A stretch of 64,000 nucleotides of DNA from Verrucomicrobiia bacterium (lineage in GTDB: Bacteria > Verrucomicrobiota > Verrucomicrobiia > Palsa-1439): NCBI GenBank assembly GCA_022072455.1, contig JAJVHY010000013.1, positions 124,001 to 188,000 on the forward strand, given 5' to 3'. The translations under genes were made by a program, and so were the position numbers. Below are positions 31,622-39,664 of this stretch, one piece after another (the first letter of the stretch is position 1; every line of letters starts with the position of its first letter). The notes under the pieces are model-generated. The model made no database searches and had not been told where the DNA came from. It was given only the letters and a program-made list of their open reading frames with translations.

Positions 31622-32216
31622 GTTTCATGCTTGCCCGTAGCGCTTCCCGTGCTCGGGCGATCCGGGATTTTACCGTCCCAACCGAGCACTTCAGCACCAC
31701 CGCGATTTCCTGATAACTTAAATTCTCAACATTCCGCAAAACCAAAACTTCCCGAAACGCCCCCGGCAACGCCGCCATCTTGGCGCTCAACGTCCGGACC
31801 AACTCGGCCTTCGTCGCCTCCGCATCCGGCCCGCCCCCCGCCGCCGGCAACTGCATCTCCAACCGACCATCGTCCATCTCCACCGGCGCATCAAGCGACA
31901 CAGTTTTCGACCGCCCGCGTCGCTGCCACCACCGGTGTTTGTTATGGGCGAGGTTCACGACAATCTGGTGCAACCAAGTGGTGAACTCACACTCACCGCG
32001 AAACTCGTTGATGCTCCGATAAATTTTCACAAACGCATCCTGCGCCACCTCCGTCGCATCCTCGCGGTCACGCAACAACTGAAACGCCACGTTGAACGCC
32101 CGCGCCTGATGCCGGCGCACCAAAGCGTCAAACGCGCCTTCATCGCCCTGCTGGCAACGCGCGACCAACTCGCGGTCACTGACTTCGGTCGGCTCGGTTT
32201 GTACGACCCCTTCCAT
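31614..32216 (-). CDS. ECF RNA polymerase sigma factor (RpoE-like)
   Basis: The product is 200 residues from ATG 32216; an in-frame TTG at 32243 is possible and would overlap gpsA. Region 2 is ELVARCQQGDEGAFDALVRR through DATEVAQDAFVKIYRSI and FTTWLHQIVVNLAHN; region 4 is LSYQEIAVVLKCSVGTVKSR with a recognition helix ending RIARAREALR. An acidic/Pro linker separates them. It sits directly after gpsA and before its anti-sigma, at the end of an envelope-biogenesis gene run. An extracytoplasmic stress role is likely, though the inducing signal is unknown. Confidence 0.94.
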   Translation of the reverse strand: MEGVVQTEPTEVSDRELVARCQQGDEGAFDALVRRHQARAFNVAFQLLRDREDATEVAQDAFVKIYRSINEFRGECEFTTWLHQIVVNLAHNKHRWWQRRGRSKTVSLDAPVEMDDGRLEMQLPAAGGGPDAEATKAELVRTLSAKMAALPGAFREVLVLRNVENLSYQEIAVVLKCSVGTVKSRIARAREALRASMKHE

Positions 32217-32235
32217 CACAAAATGTTCCGTAAAA

Positions 32236-33216
32236 TTAGTCAAACTCCGGCTTGGCTTCCCGGCTCATCAAATCTCGCACAGCCAATTTTGGCGCTTTCC
32301 CCTCGTAGAGAATCGCATACACCTGCTGGCTGATCGGCAACTCAACCTTCAGCCGCTGCGCCAGTTGCACAACCGATTTTGCTGTCTTGACGCCTTCCGC
32401 CACAGTCTTTGTGCTCGCAAGAATCTGCTCCAGCGTCTCGCCTTTTCCCAACCGCTCACCAAAGCCCCGGTTCCGACTATGCCGGCTGAACGCAGTCACG
32501 ATCAAATCGCCGACTCCACTCAACCCATTGAATGTCGCCGGTCGCGCCCCCACCACCGCCCCCAACCGCCCCATCTCCGCCACCCCGCGGGTGCAGAGCG
32601 CCGCCTTGGTGTTATCGCCAAATCCAATCCCGTCACAACACCCAGCCGCAATCGCGATCACATTCTTCAAAGCCCCGCCCAACTCCACCCCGACCACGTC
32701 ATCGTGGGTGTAAACCCGGAACCGCTCATTCATGAATGCCTGTTGCGCCGCCGCCGCATTCTTACCGGCCACCACCACTGCCGTCGGCACCCCGCGCCCC
32801 ACTTCCTCCGCGTGACTCGGCCCCGACAAGACCACCACATCCCGCTGCAATTCCGCCGCGACAATCTCGCTCATCCGCGCTCCGGTCTCGTTCTCAATCC
32901 CCTTCGCCACATGCACCAACGCGGCGTGCGCCGGCAAAAACTCCCGGACCTGCCGGCAAATTGGGCGCATCCCGTGCGACGGCACCGCCAACACCACCAG
33001 CTCCGCGTGACGTAATGCCGCGTGCGTATCGAGTGTCGCCGTGATCGCTTCTGGAATCTTCACCCCCGGCAGGAAGGCCTTGTTTTCCCGGAAAACCAAA
33101 ATCGGTTCCACTTCCTCCTGCAACCGGCCCCACAGCGTAACCCGGTGCCGATTGCCGTGCAGCAACACCGCCAGCGCCGTCCCCCATCCGCCGGTCCCGA
33201 TGACTGTGACGTTCAT
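32236..33216 (-). CDS. gpsA: Glycerol-3-phosphate dehydrogenase [NAD(P)+]
   Basis: The product is 326 residues, typical of GpsA. It reduces dihydroxyacetone phosphate to sn-glycerol-3-phosphate for phospholipid synthesis. The N-terminal Rossmann motif is VTVIGTGGWGTALAVLL; SGPSHAEEV and ELGGALKNVIAIAAG hold the catalytic lysines, with substrate-contact residues in GDLIVTAFSRHSRNRGFGE. The start overlaps the plsY stop (ATGA). PlsY downstream in the pathway is encoded next door, so substrate supply and acylation are coupled in one operon. Confidence 0.97.
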   Translation of the reverse strand: MNVTVIGTGGWGTALAVLLHGNRHRVTLWGRLQEEVEPILVFRENKAFLPGVKIPEAITATLDTHAALRHAELVVLAVPSHGMRPICRQVREFLPAHAALVHVAKGIENETGARMSEIVAAELQRDVVVLSGPSHAEEVGRGVPTAVVVAGKNAAAAQQAFMNERFRVYTHDDVVGVELGGALKNVIAIAAGCCDGIGFGDNTKAALCTRGVAEMGRLGAVVGARPATFNGLSGVGDLIVTAFSRHSRNRGFGERLGKGETLEQILASTKTVAEGVKTAKSVVQLAQRLKVELPISQQVYAILYEGKAPKLAVRDLMSREAKPEFD

Positions 33217-33812
33217 TGTGTTTTCTTCCCTCCCACACGATTCTCCGTCCCAGCCCGCAGACGTTGAATGTTCGATTTATGTTTCCAGATTGCCACCACC
33301 GCGATCAACCCGGTAAACCACACCAAGTCCCGCTGCCAAAACCAAGTCGCCACCGGCAACACCGCCGCTGCGACAATCGATGCCAGCGACACATACCGGC
33401 TCACGGCAAACACCCCCGCCCAGACCGCCAGCACACACCCAAACGGCCCCGGCAGCATTGCCAACAACGCCCCGGCGCTCGTGGCAATCCCTTTGCCGCC
33501 CTTGAAATTCAACCAACACGTCCAGTTATGCCCGGCAATCACACCGACACAGCACAAAATCTGCAAATGGCTGCCGCCCTCGAAAATCCGCGGCGCGAAA
33601 AACACCGGCAGGAAACCTTTCAACGCATCAATCACCAGCACCATGATGCCGGGACCTTTCCCAAGTGCCCGCATGACATTTGTCGCGCCGATGTTGCCGG
33701 AGCCGACGGTCCGGATATCAATCCCCTTGGCTTTGGCCCACAGATAGCCGGTCGGGATTGACCCGAGCAAATAAGCCGCGACTCCACACCCAATCCAAAT
33801 GGCCGCCGTCAT
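33213..33812 (-). CDS. plsY: Acyl-phosphate:glycerol-3-phosphate acyltransferase
   Basis: The product is 199 residues from ATG 33812, where ATGA overlaps the lnt stop. PlsY is a small inner-membrane enzyme that acylates glycerol-3-phosphate with acyl-phosphate. Three signature loops are visible: GSGNIGATNVMRALGKGPG, GHNWTCWLNFKGGKGIATSA and KHKSNIQRLRAGTENRVGG, between about five hydrophobic helices (WIGCGVAAYLLGSIPTGYL first). It is embedded in secA-lnt-plsY-gpsA. Confidence 0.96.
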   Translation of the reverse strand: MTAAIWIGCGVAAYLLGSIPTGYLWAKAKGIDIRTVGSGNIGATNVMRALGKGPGIMVLVIDALKGFLPVFFAPRIFEGGSHLQILCCVGVIAGHNWTCWLNFKGGKGIATSAGALLAMLPGPFGCVLAVWAGVFAVSRYVSLASIVAAAVLPVATWFWQRDLVWFTGLIAVVAIWKHKSNIQRLRAGTENRVGGKKTQ

Positions 33813-35362
33813 GCGCGCGACTCTAGCCGAAAGGCCCCCATTCGCCAAGCCACGAGCAATCCCAGAATCGCAACCACAGCACAACCGGCAACGAACACAT
33901 CCCCATGTTCCGTATAAAACGTCGCCGGCAACTCGGTCGGGACGAGTAACACAAACGGCAGCCAAGTCGCTTGAAAAATGTCCGCGCGTGGTTGGACAAA
34001 TCCCAGCGGACTGACCACACACGTCACGCCATGGTTTGTCGCCCGCACGAGCCACCGGCGGTTTTCGACGGTGCGGAACACGGCATTGGCGAGATGGATT
34101 TCCGCGGCCGGTGAGTCTTTAAACCACGCGTCGTTGGTCAGGTTCACCATGAACTCTGCTCCGGCCTTCACGAACCGCCGATACACATGCGGCAACGTAT
34201 CCTCAAAACAAATCACCGTCCCAAAATCCAACCCATGCACATTGAACATCGTGTACTCACGCCCACGCTCAAAGCTGTCGGTGATCGGCGTGAACCATTT
34301 GAAGAACGGCATGATTTTCCGCAACGGAACGTATTCGCCAAACGGCACGAGCCGCGTCTTCCGGTAAACCGTCGGCACCGACCCATCCGGCCGCACGAGC
34401 GCTGCGGCATTAAAAGCCTCGACCGGCTCGGAGTGCGGTGTGAGGTCGATCGTGCCGGTCAGCAGATAGGCCTTGGCCTGCGCGGCGGCGGCGGTGACAA
34501 CGCCGTAAGTAGTCGCCTCATACCGGAGCGCGTCGGGCGTCGCCGTTTCGGGCCAGATCACGAGATCAACTTTCGTCAGGGTCGCCGTCTCGGTCAGACT
34601 GCGATACCGGTCGAGGATCATCGGTTTCTCGCGCTCGTCAAACTTCAGCGACTGCGGGATGTTCCCCTGGACCAGCGCGAGCCGCAACGGTCGTAACGCC
34701 CCGGTCGGTTGGCCGGGACGTAACTCGCGAAAACCATACAGCACCGCCGCGCACACCAGACTCATCGCGACATAAAACTCCCAACTCAACCGCCGATTCA
34801 TCCCCTGCCGGTCCACAAACCGGCGGACGGTGCAGAAGAGCGCGTAGTTCAAAACAAATACCAACGCCGAAACCCCATACACACCGGTAATGCCGGCAAA
34901 TTGGATCAGCGGGACCGACGAGTGTTGCGTAACGCCGAGTCCATTCCAGCCAAACCCGCCAAGGGGAAAGTGACCGCGAATCCATTCCAAGGTCACCCAC
35001 CCGGCCGCGCCGGCAAATGCGACTCCGAGATTCCGCGTCACCGAGTCGGTCTCATTTTTCCCGAAAAGATTGAGAAACACCCCGGCCCCCCCGAAGTACA
35101 ACGCGAGAAACGCAATCAGTGCGACCATGCCGGGTAACGAGACGTGGATGATCCACCAAGTGGTCATGCCGAAGAAGACCACCCCGGCCAGATAGCCCCG
35201 TCGGAACGCTTCCGGCCGCGAACAACCTTCGATGGCAAAGAAAAACGGAATCAATGCGATCCAGCCAACCTGCCCTTGGTCAAACGGAGGCAGCGCCACT
35301 GCCAGCAGAAAGCCCGACAGAATCGGGAGCAACCACCCGCGGAGTATTGGAACAAATTTCAT
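33809..35362 (-). CDS. lnt: Apolipoprotein N-acyltransferase
   Basis: The product is 517 residues from ATG 35362; the open frame extends to 35446 but that part overlaps secA and a REP-like palindrome. Lnt adds the third acyl chain to lipoproteins. About seven N-terminal helices (WLLPILSGFLLAVALPPFDQ onward) precede a periplasmic nitrilase-like domain with the catalytic Glu in IWPETATPDAL, Lys in YRKTRLVPFGEYVP and Cys in VICFEDTLPHVYR. A final helix closes the protein. Many lipoproteins in this window fit its presence. No clear ribosome-binding site precedes 35362, possibly because the palindrome took its place. Confidence 0.94.
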   Translation of the reverse strand: MKFVPILRGWLLPILSGFLLAVALPPFDQGQVGWIALIPFFFAIEGCSRPEAFRRGYLAGVVFFGMTTWWIIHVSLPGMVALIAFLALYFGGAGVFLNLFGKNETDSVTRNLGVAFAGAAGWVTLEWIRGHFPLGGFGWNGLGVTQHSSVPLIQFAGITGVYGVSALVFVLNYALFCTVRRFVDRQGMNRRLSWEFYVAMSLVCAAVLYGFRELRPGQPTGALRPLRLALVQGNIPQSLKFDEREKPMILDRYRSLTETATLTKVDLVIWPETATPDALRYEATTYGVVTAAAAQAKAYLLTGTIDLTPHSEPVEAFNAAALVRPDGSVPTVYRKTRLVPFGEYVPLRKIMPFFKWFTPITDSFERGREYTMFNVHGLDFGTVICFEDTLPHVYRRFVKAGAEFMVNLTNDAWFKDSPAAEIHLANAVFRTVENRRWLVRATNHGVTCVVSPLGFVQPRADIFQATWLPFVLLVPTELPATFYTEHGDVFVAGCAVVAILGLLVAWRMGAFRLESRA

Positions 35363-35370
35363 TCGCGCCC

Positions 35371-35394
35371 GGCCGCGATTGCGAATCGCTCCTA
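35371..35394 (-). repeat. Single-arm REP-like hairpin at the secA stop
   Basis: On the minus strand GTAGGAG leads into the stem GCGATTCGCAATCGC, then GGCC. The TAG inside the conserved GTAG is the secA stop codon (35392-35394). The head plus hairpin layout is that of REP elements recognised by RAYT transposases. Confidence 0.75.
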
Positions 35395-38300
35395 CGCGTT
35401 CTTGCCGCAGCAGTTTTTGAACTTCTTGCCGGAACCGCACGGGCAAGGTTCGTTGCGGCCGACTTTGGGTACGTCGCGCTTCACTGGCGTCGCCGCTGCT
35501 TGAATCGCTTCGTCCACCATGTCCGACTTGGGCTCGGCCGGGGCCGCGGCTTGGGCCGGTTGGGCAAAAGCGCCGCCGGCGTTCAATTCTGGCGCGGAGA
35601 GTTGTTGCGGCAACGCGCTGAGGAATTTTTCGAACGCCGCCAGGCTGCTCGCCGACCGGAAGACGTTGCTCGCAATCTCGCTCTTCACGCTGGCCATCAT
35701 TTCCTCAAACATCTTGAAGGCTTCGGCCTTGTATTCGACCAGCGGATCGCGTTGGCCGTAGGCGCGCAGCCCGATGGCGTTGCGAAGCTGATCCATGTTG
35801 TAGAGGTGCTCCTGCCAGAGCCGGTCAAGCGCACTCAGAACACAAAGGCGCTCAATGTGTTTGATCGCATGCGGATCTTCGTTGGCCGCTTTCGCTTCGT
35901 AGGCACGGCGAACTTTTTCGAGGACAACCTGACGGACTTCCTCGGACGTTTTGTCCACGAGTTGCTCCTGCCGGAGGCCGATGGGGAACGCAATGTTGGC
36001 CCAACGCAATAGACCTTTGAAATCCCATTCATCGTGCAACTTTTCGGCTGGGCAGAACGTCTCAACCTGGATCTCGATAACTTCTTCGAGGATGTCGAAA
36101 ATGATGTGGCGCGGGTCGTCGCCTTGGATGACTTCATTGCGGAAGCCATACAGGACTTCGCGCTGCTTGTTCATCACATCGTCGTATTCAAGCGTCCGCT
36201 TGCGGATGGAGAAGTTGTGTTCTTCGACTCGGCGCTGGGCGGTTTCGATGGAGCGATTCAACAGCGGATGCTCCAATTCCTCGCCCTCCTTCATGCCGAG
36301 CTTTTCCATGATGTTCGCGATCTTGCCGGAGGCAAAGAGGCGCATCAGGTCGTCTTCAAGTGAAACGAAAAACCGTGAACTTCCCGGATCACCCTGCCGG
36401 GCGCACCGGCCACGCAACTGCCGGTCAATGCGCCGCGCTTCATGGCGTTCACTGCCGATGACGTGCAAGCCGCCGACTTCGGCAACGCCTTCGCCGAGTT
36501 TGATGTCCGTGCCACGGCCGGCCATGTTGGTGGCAATGGTCACGGCATTTTTCTGGCCGGCCCGGGCGACAATTTCGGCCTCGGATTGGTGATACTTCGC
36601 GTTGAGCACGTTATGCGGGATGCCTTTGCGCTTCAACATGCGCGACAACACTTCGCTGGCATCCACGCTGACGGTACCAACGAGCATCGGCTGGCCCTTC
36701 TTGTTGCGCTCCTCGATCTCATCAATGATGGCGTTGTATTTTTCGCGGCGCGACTTGTACACCACGTCGTTCTCATCCGCGCGAATACACGGCCGGTTGG
36801 TCGGAATCACCAGCACGCCGAGTTTGTAAATGTTCATGAACTCGGTGGCTTCGGTTTCGGCGGTGCCAGTCATGCCGGCGAGTTTGCTGTAGAGCCGGAA
36901 ATAGTTTTGGATCGTGATCGTCGCCAGTGTTTGCGACTCGCGTTCGATGGTCACGCCTTCCTTGGCCTCAACCGCACCGTGCAACCCATCACTCCAACGC
37001 CGCCCCGGCATCAGGCGGCCGGTAAACTCGTCCACAATCAGAATCTTGCCGTCTTGGACCACGTACTCGACGTCTTTCTCAAACAAGCAATACGCCCGCA
37101 GCAACTGCGCGATATTGTGGATCTTCTCGCTGCGTTCCTCGTACAATTGCTGAACACGTTGCCGGCGTTTTTCCTTCTCCTCGTCCGGCAACTCCAACGC
37201 GTCCACTTCCTGCAATGCGGTGACAAGATCAGGGATCGTGAATGCTTCCGGGTCGGTTGGATTGAGAAACTTCCGGCCTTTTTCTGTGAGGTCGCTGTCG
37301 TGTTGTTTTTCGTCAATCGTGAAAAACAACTCCTCTTTCCGCTCGATCAATTCTTTCTTGCTCGAATCCGCGAGCGATTCGAGTTCGGCTTCGTCGAGCA
37401 ACTTGCGGAGGTCCGGCTCCTCCATCATCTTCGCCAACTGCCGGTTCTTCGGCATTCCAAGCTTGACCAAATGCAGCAACCGTCCGGCTTGCGCTTCTAC
37501 CTCCACCACTTGTTTGGTGTCCTTGCCGGCGCGAGTGTCGAGCAATTGTTTGGCTTCGTTGACGTACCGGTTGCAGAGCATCGTCTGCGAGCGGACGAGT
37601 TCCGCGACTTGTGGTTTGTATTTGTCGAACGAATGCGTGGCGACTGTGGACGGCCCGCTGATGATGAGCGGCGTTCGCGCTTCGTCAATCAGGATCGAGT
37701 CCACTTCGTCCACGATGGCGAAGAAGTGACCGCGTTTGACCTGCGTCTCCGCGCTCGTGGCCATGCCGTTGTCGCGGAGATAATCAAAACCGAATTCGGC
37801 ATTCGTGCCGTAGGTGATGTCGCACGCGTACTGCGCCCGGCGGATCGGCGGCGGTTGATCGTGTTGAATGCAGCCGACCGTCAACCCCAGAAACTTATAG
37901 ATCTCGCCCATCCATTCCGAGTCACGTGCCGCGAGGTAATCGTTCACCGTGATGAGGTGGACATTGTAGCCCGACAATGCATTGAGATAGAGCGGCGAAG
38001 TCGCCACCAGCGTCTTGCCTTCGCCGGTCGCCATTTCCGCGATATTGCCTTTGTGCAACGCGATGCCGCCGAGCAACTGAACGTCAAACGGCACCATCTC
38101 CCATTTGTACGGTCGACCGCGCACCAACCACTCGCGCCCACACAACCGCCGGCAAGTGTTCTTCACCGCCGCGAACGCTTCCGGCAGGATTTCGTCAAGA
38201 ATCGCCTGTTCCTGTTCAAACGCCCGGCGGCGGATGGTCTTCGCGTCTTCCGAGTTTAACTCGCCGTCAAGCTTCCGCGCCTCGGCATACAACTCCGGCA

Positions 38301-38487
38301 CCCCGCGCGTCTTCCGCGCCGCCTCGATGCGAGCCTTGAATTCCGCGGTCTTCGCCCGCAACTGGTCATCGCTGAGTTTTTGATACTGCGCCTCGAACTC
38401 ATTGATTTGCGCGACCAGCGGCCAGAGTTTTTTCAACTCGCGCTGATTTTTCGATCCGACGATTTTCTTTAATATCCAGCCAACCAT
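35392..38487 (-). CDS. secA: Preprotein translocase ATPase SecA
   Basis: The product is 1031 residues, longer than E. coli SecA (901). It drives Sec-dependent export. Motifs are Walker [31 protein letters not shown] (Walker B region), GRGTDIKL, and a C-terminal zinc site [13 protein letters not shown] that binds SecB and lipid. The extra length lies mostly in an acidic, helical insertion in NBD2 (about residues 310-440), as in Bacteroidota and Verrucomicrobiota SecA. It begins one base before the pyrE stop (38489) in the same direction. Its stop TAG is part of a REP-like GTAG. Confidence 0.98.
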   Translation of the reverse strand: MVGWILKKIVGSKNQRELKKLWPLVAQINEFEAQYQKLSDDQLRAKTAEFKARIEAARKTRGVPELYAEARKLDGELNSEDAKTIRRRAFEQEQAILDEILPEAFAAVKNTCRRLCGREWLVRGRPYKWEMVPFDVQLLGGIALHKGNIAEMATGEGKTLVATSPLYLNALSGYNVHLITVNDYLAARDSEWMGEIYKFLGLTVGCIQHDQPPPIRRAQYACDITYGTNAEFGFDYLRDNGMATSAETQVKRGHFFAIVDEVDSILIDEARTPLIISGPSTVATHSFDKYKPQVAELVRSQTMLCNRYVNEAKQLLDTRAGKDTKQVVEVEAQAGRLLHLVKLGMPKNRQLAKMMEEPDLRKLLDEAELESLADSSKKELIERKEELFFTIDEKQHDSDLTEKGRKFLNPTDPEAFTIPDLVTALQEVDALELPDEEKEKRRQRVQQLYEERSEKIHNIAQLLRAYCLFEKDVEYVVQDGKILIVDEFTGRLMPGRRWSDGLHGAVEAKEGVTIERESQTLATITIQNYFRLYSKLAGMTGTAETEATEFMNIYKLGVLVIPTNRPCIRADENDVVYKSRREKYNAIIDEIEERNKKGQPMLVGTVSVDASEVLSRMLKRKGIPHNVLNAKYHQSEAEIVARAGQKNAVTIATNMAGRGTDIKLGEGVAEVGGLHVIGSERHEARRIDRQLRGRCARQGDPGSSRFFVSLEDDLMRLFASGKIANIMEKLGMKEGEELEHPLLNRSIETAQRRVEEHNFSIRKRTLEYDDVMNKQREVLYGFRNEVIQGDDPRHIIFDILEEVIEIQVETFCPAEKLHDEWDFKGLLRWANIAFPIGLRQEQLVDKTSEEVRQVVLEKVRRAYEAKAANEDPHAIKHIERLCVLSALDRLWQEHLYNMDQLRNAIGLRAYGQRDPLVEYKAEAFKMFEEMMASVKSEIASNVFRSASSLAAFEKFLSALPQQLSAPELNAGGAFAQPAQAAAPAEPKSDMVDEAIQAAATPVKRDVPKVGRNEPCPCGSGKKFKNCCGKNA

Positions 38488-38488
38488 T

Positions 38489-39049
38489 TTAGCTTCCCGG
38501 TTTTACGACCGGCGTGCCCGCTTGGCATAGAGGACAACTGGCCGGGTCAAAGGTTTCAATCTGTAATTTCAACAAACTCACCAACGGCACCCCGAAATTC
38601 ACGCCCCCCTGCGACCGGTCCACCAACGTCCCGACCGCCACGACTTCCCCGCCCTTTTGCCGGACGATGTCCATCGTCTCCTGCACGCGGCCGCCCTTCG
38701 TCACCACATCCTCCACCACGAGCAACTTCTCGCCCGGGGCGATTTGAAAATTCCGCCGCAACTCCAGCTTACCGGCCGCGTCCTTCTCCGCAAAAATGTG
38801 GCGAATCCCCATCGCCCGGCCGACTTCGTGCCCAATAAACAACCCGCCCATGGCCGGCGAAATCACCGTCGCAGCTTGTGGCAACTTGGCCGCCAATGCC
38901 GCGCACAACCGTTCCGCCTGCCGGGGCCATTGCAGCACCAAGGCGCACTGAAAATACTGCCGGCTATGCAAGCCCGACCGGAGCAGAAAATGCCCCCCCA
39001 ACAGCGCGTTGGTCTCGCGGAAAATCTGTAACACGTCAGCGTCGTTCAT
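38489..39049 (-). CDS. pyrE: Orotate phosphoribosyltransferase
   Basis: The product is 186 residues from ATG 39049 ([10 protein letters not shown]); upstream codons in frame look non-coding. It converts orotate and PRPP to OMP in pyrimidine synthesis. The PRPP loop [17 protein letters not shown] is diagnostic of PRTases, and the N-terminal hood [18 protein letters not shown] fits PyrE. A C-terminal CPLCQAG could be a small metal site. It is first of the run pyrE-secA-lnt-plsY-gpsA-sigma-antisigma. Confidence 0.92.
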   Translation of the reverse strand: MNDADVLQIFRETNALLGGHFLLRSGLHSRQYFQCALVLQWPRQAERLCAALAAKLPQAATVISPAMGGLFIGHEVGRAMGIRHIFAEKDAAGKLELRRNFQIAPGEKLLVVEDVVTKGGRVQETMDIVRQKGGEVVAVGTLVDRSQGGVNFGVPLVSLLKLQIETFDPASCPLCQAGTPVVKPGS

Positions 39050-39148
39050 GATGCGAAAAGTGCGCGGTTTATCGCACGTTTCGCCGGTGGGGACAACTAC
39101 TTTACGCAACCCGGCAGCGCACTCGCGCCGCTCCTGCCAGCGCCGCGA

Positions 39149-39616
39149 TCACTCAACAAGCCAGACTGCCAAGCCGATTGGATTACGCAGCAATTGTTCC
39201 GCCACGCTCCCACCGAAGAACTGGCCAATCATCGACTGACCACGGCGCCCGAGCACAATCGTGTCGCACTCATGCCGGTGGGCGGCTTCGAGTATTGCCT
39301 CCCCAACGCGACCGATTTCGTCCGAGACATCAGTTTCAATCGCGGCGGCGGGGATGCCTTCGCGAGTCAGGCCCTCCTTCATTTCCGTCAACATCCGTTC
39401 ACCGCTGGTGAAAGCGGTCGCGATATAGTTGTCGCGCTGCAATCCCAGTGTCGCGGAATCACCGGCCTCCAGCCACGGCGGCAACGGCGGCAGGACATGG
39501 AACAGCACGATCTTAACGTTGGCGGCGTCCAGCCCCAGACACGCGTCGCGAACATAGGCGAGTGTTTTTGCAGTTCCTTTGTCCCCACGGACTGCCACGA
39601 GCAGTTTATGTTTCAT
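39149..39616 (-). CDS. Universal stress protein (UspA family)
   Basis: The product is 155 residues from ATG 39616 (MKHKLLVAV); six codons upstream are open but lack support. It has the HUP-type Usp fold, with KLLVAVRGDKGT at strand 1 and the ATP-binding G-2x-G-9x-G(S) motif in GRRGQSMIGQFFGGSVAEQLL (residues ~127-147, given here in part). It is cytoplasmic. It is a single gene in a ~100-bp gap context between pyrE and the acyl-ACP synthetase fusion; its role in stress survival is inferred from the family only. Confidence 0.93.
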   Translation of the reverse strand: MKHKLLVAVRGDKGTAKTLAYVRDACLGLDAANVKIVLFHVLPPLPPWLEAGDSATLGLQRDNYIATAFTSGERMLTEMKEGLTREGIPAAAIETDVSDEIGRVGEAILEAAHRHECDTIVLGRRGQSMIGQFFGGSVAEQLLRNPIGLAVWLVE

Positions 39617-39664
39617 AAACCACCTCCGCGGCAATATACGCCAACCAGTCCGATGCGCCAGCCG

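Noticed and set aside
36442-38259. 605-residue open frame on the plus strand opposite secA
   Set aside because: It mirrors the codon structure of secA, has no recognisable domain, and secA on the minus strand is unambiguous.
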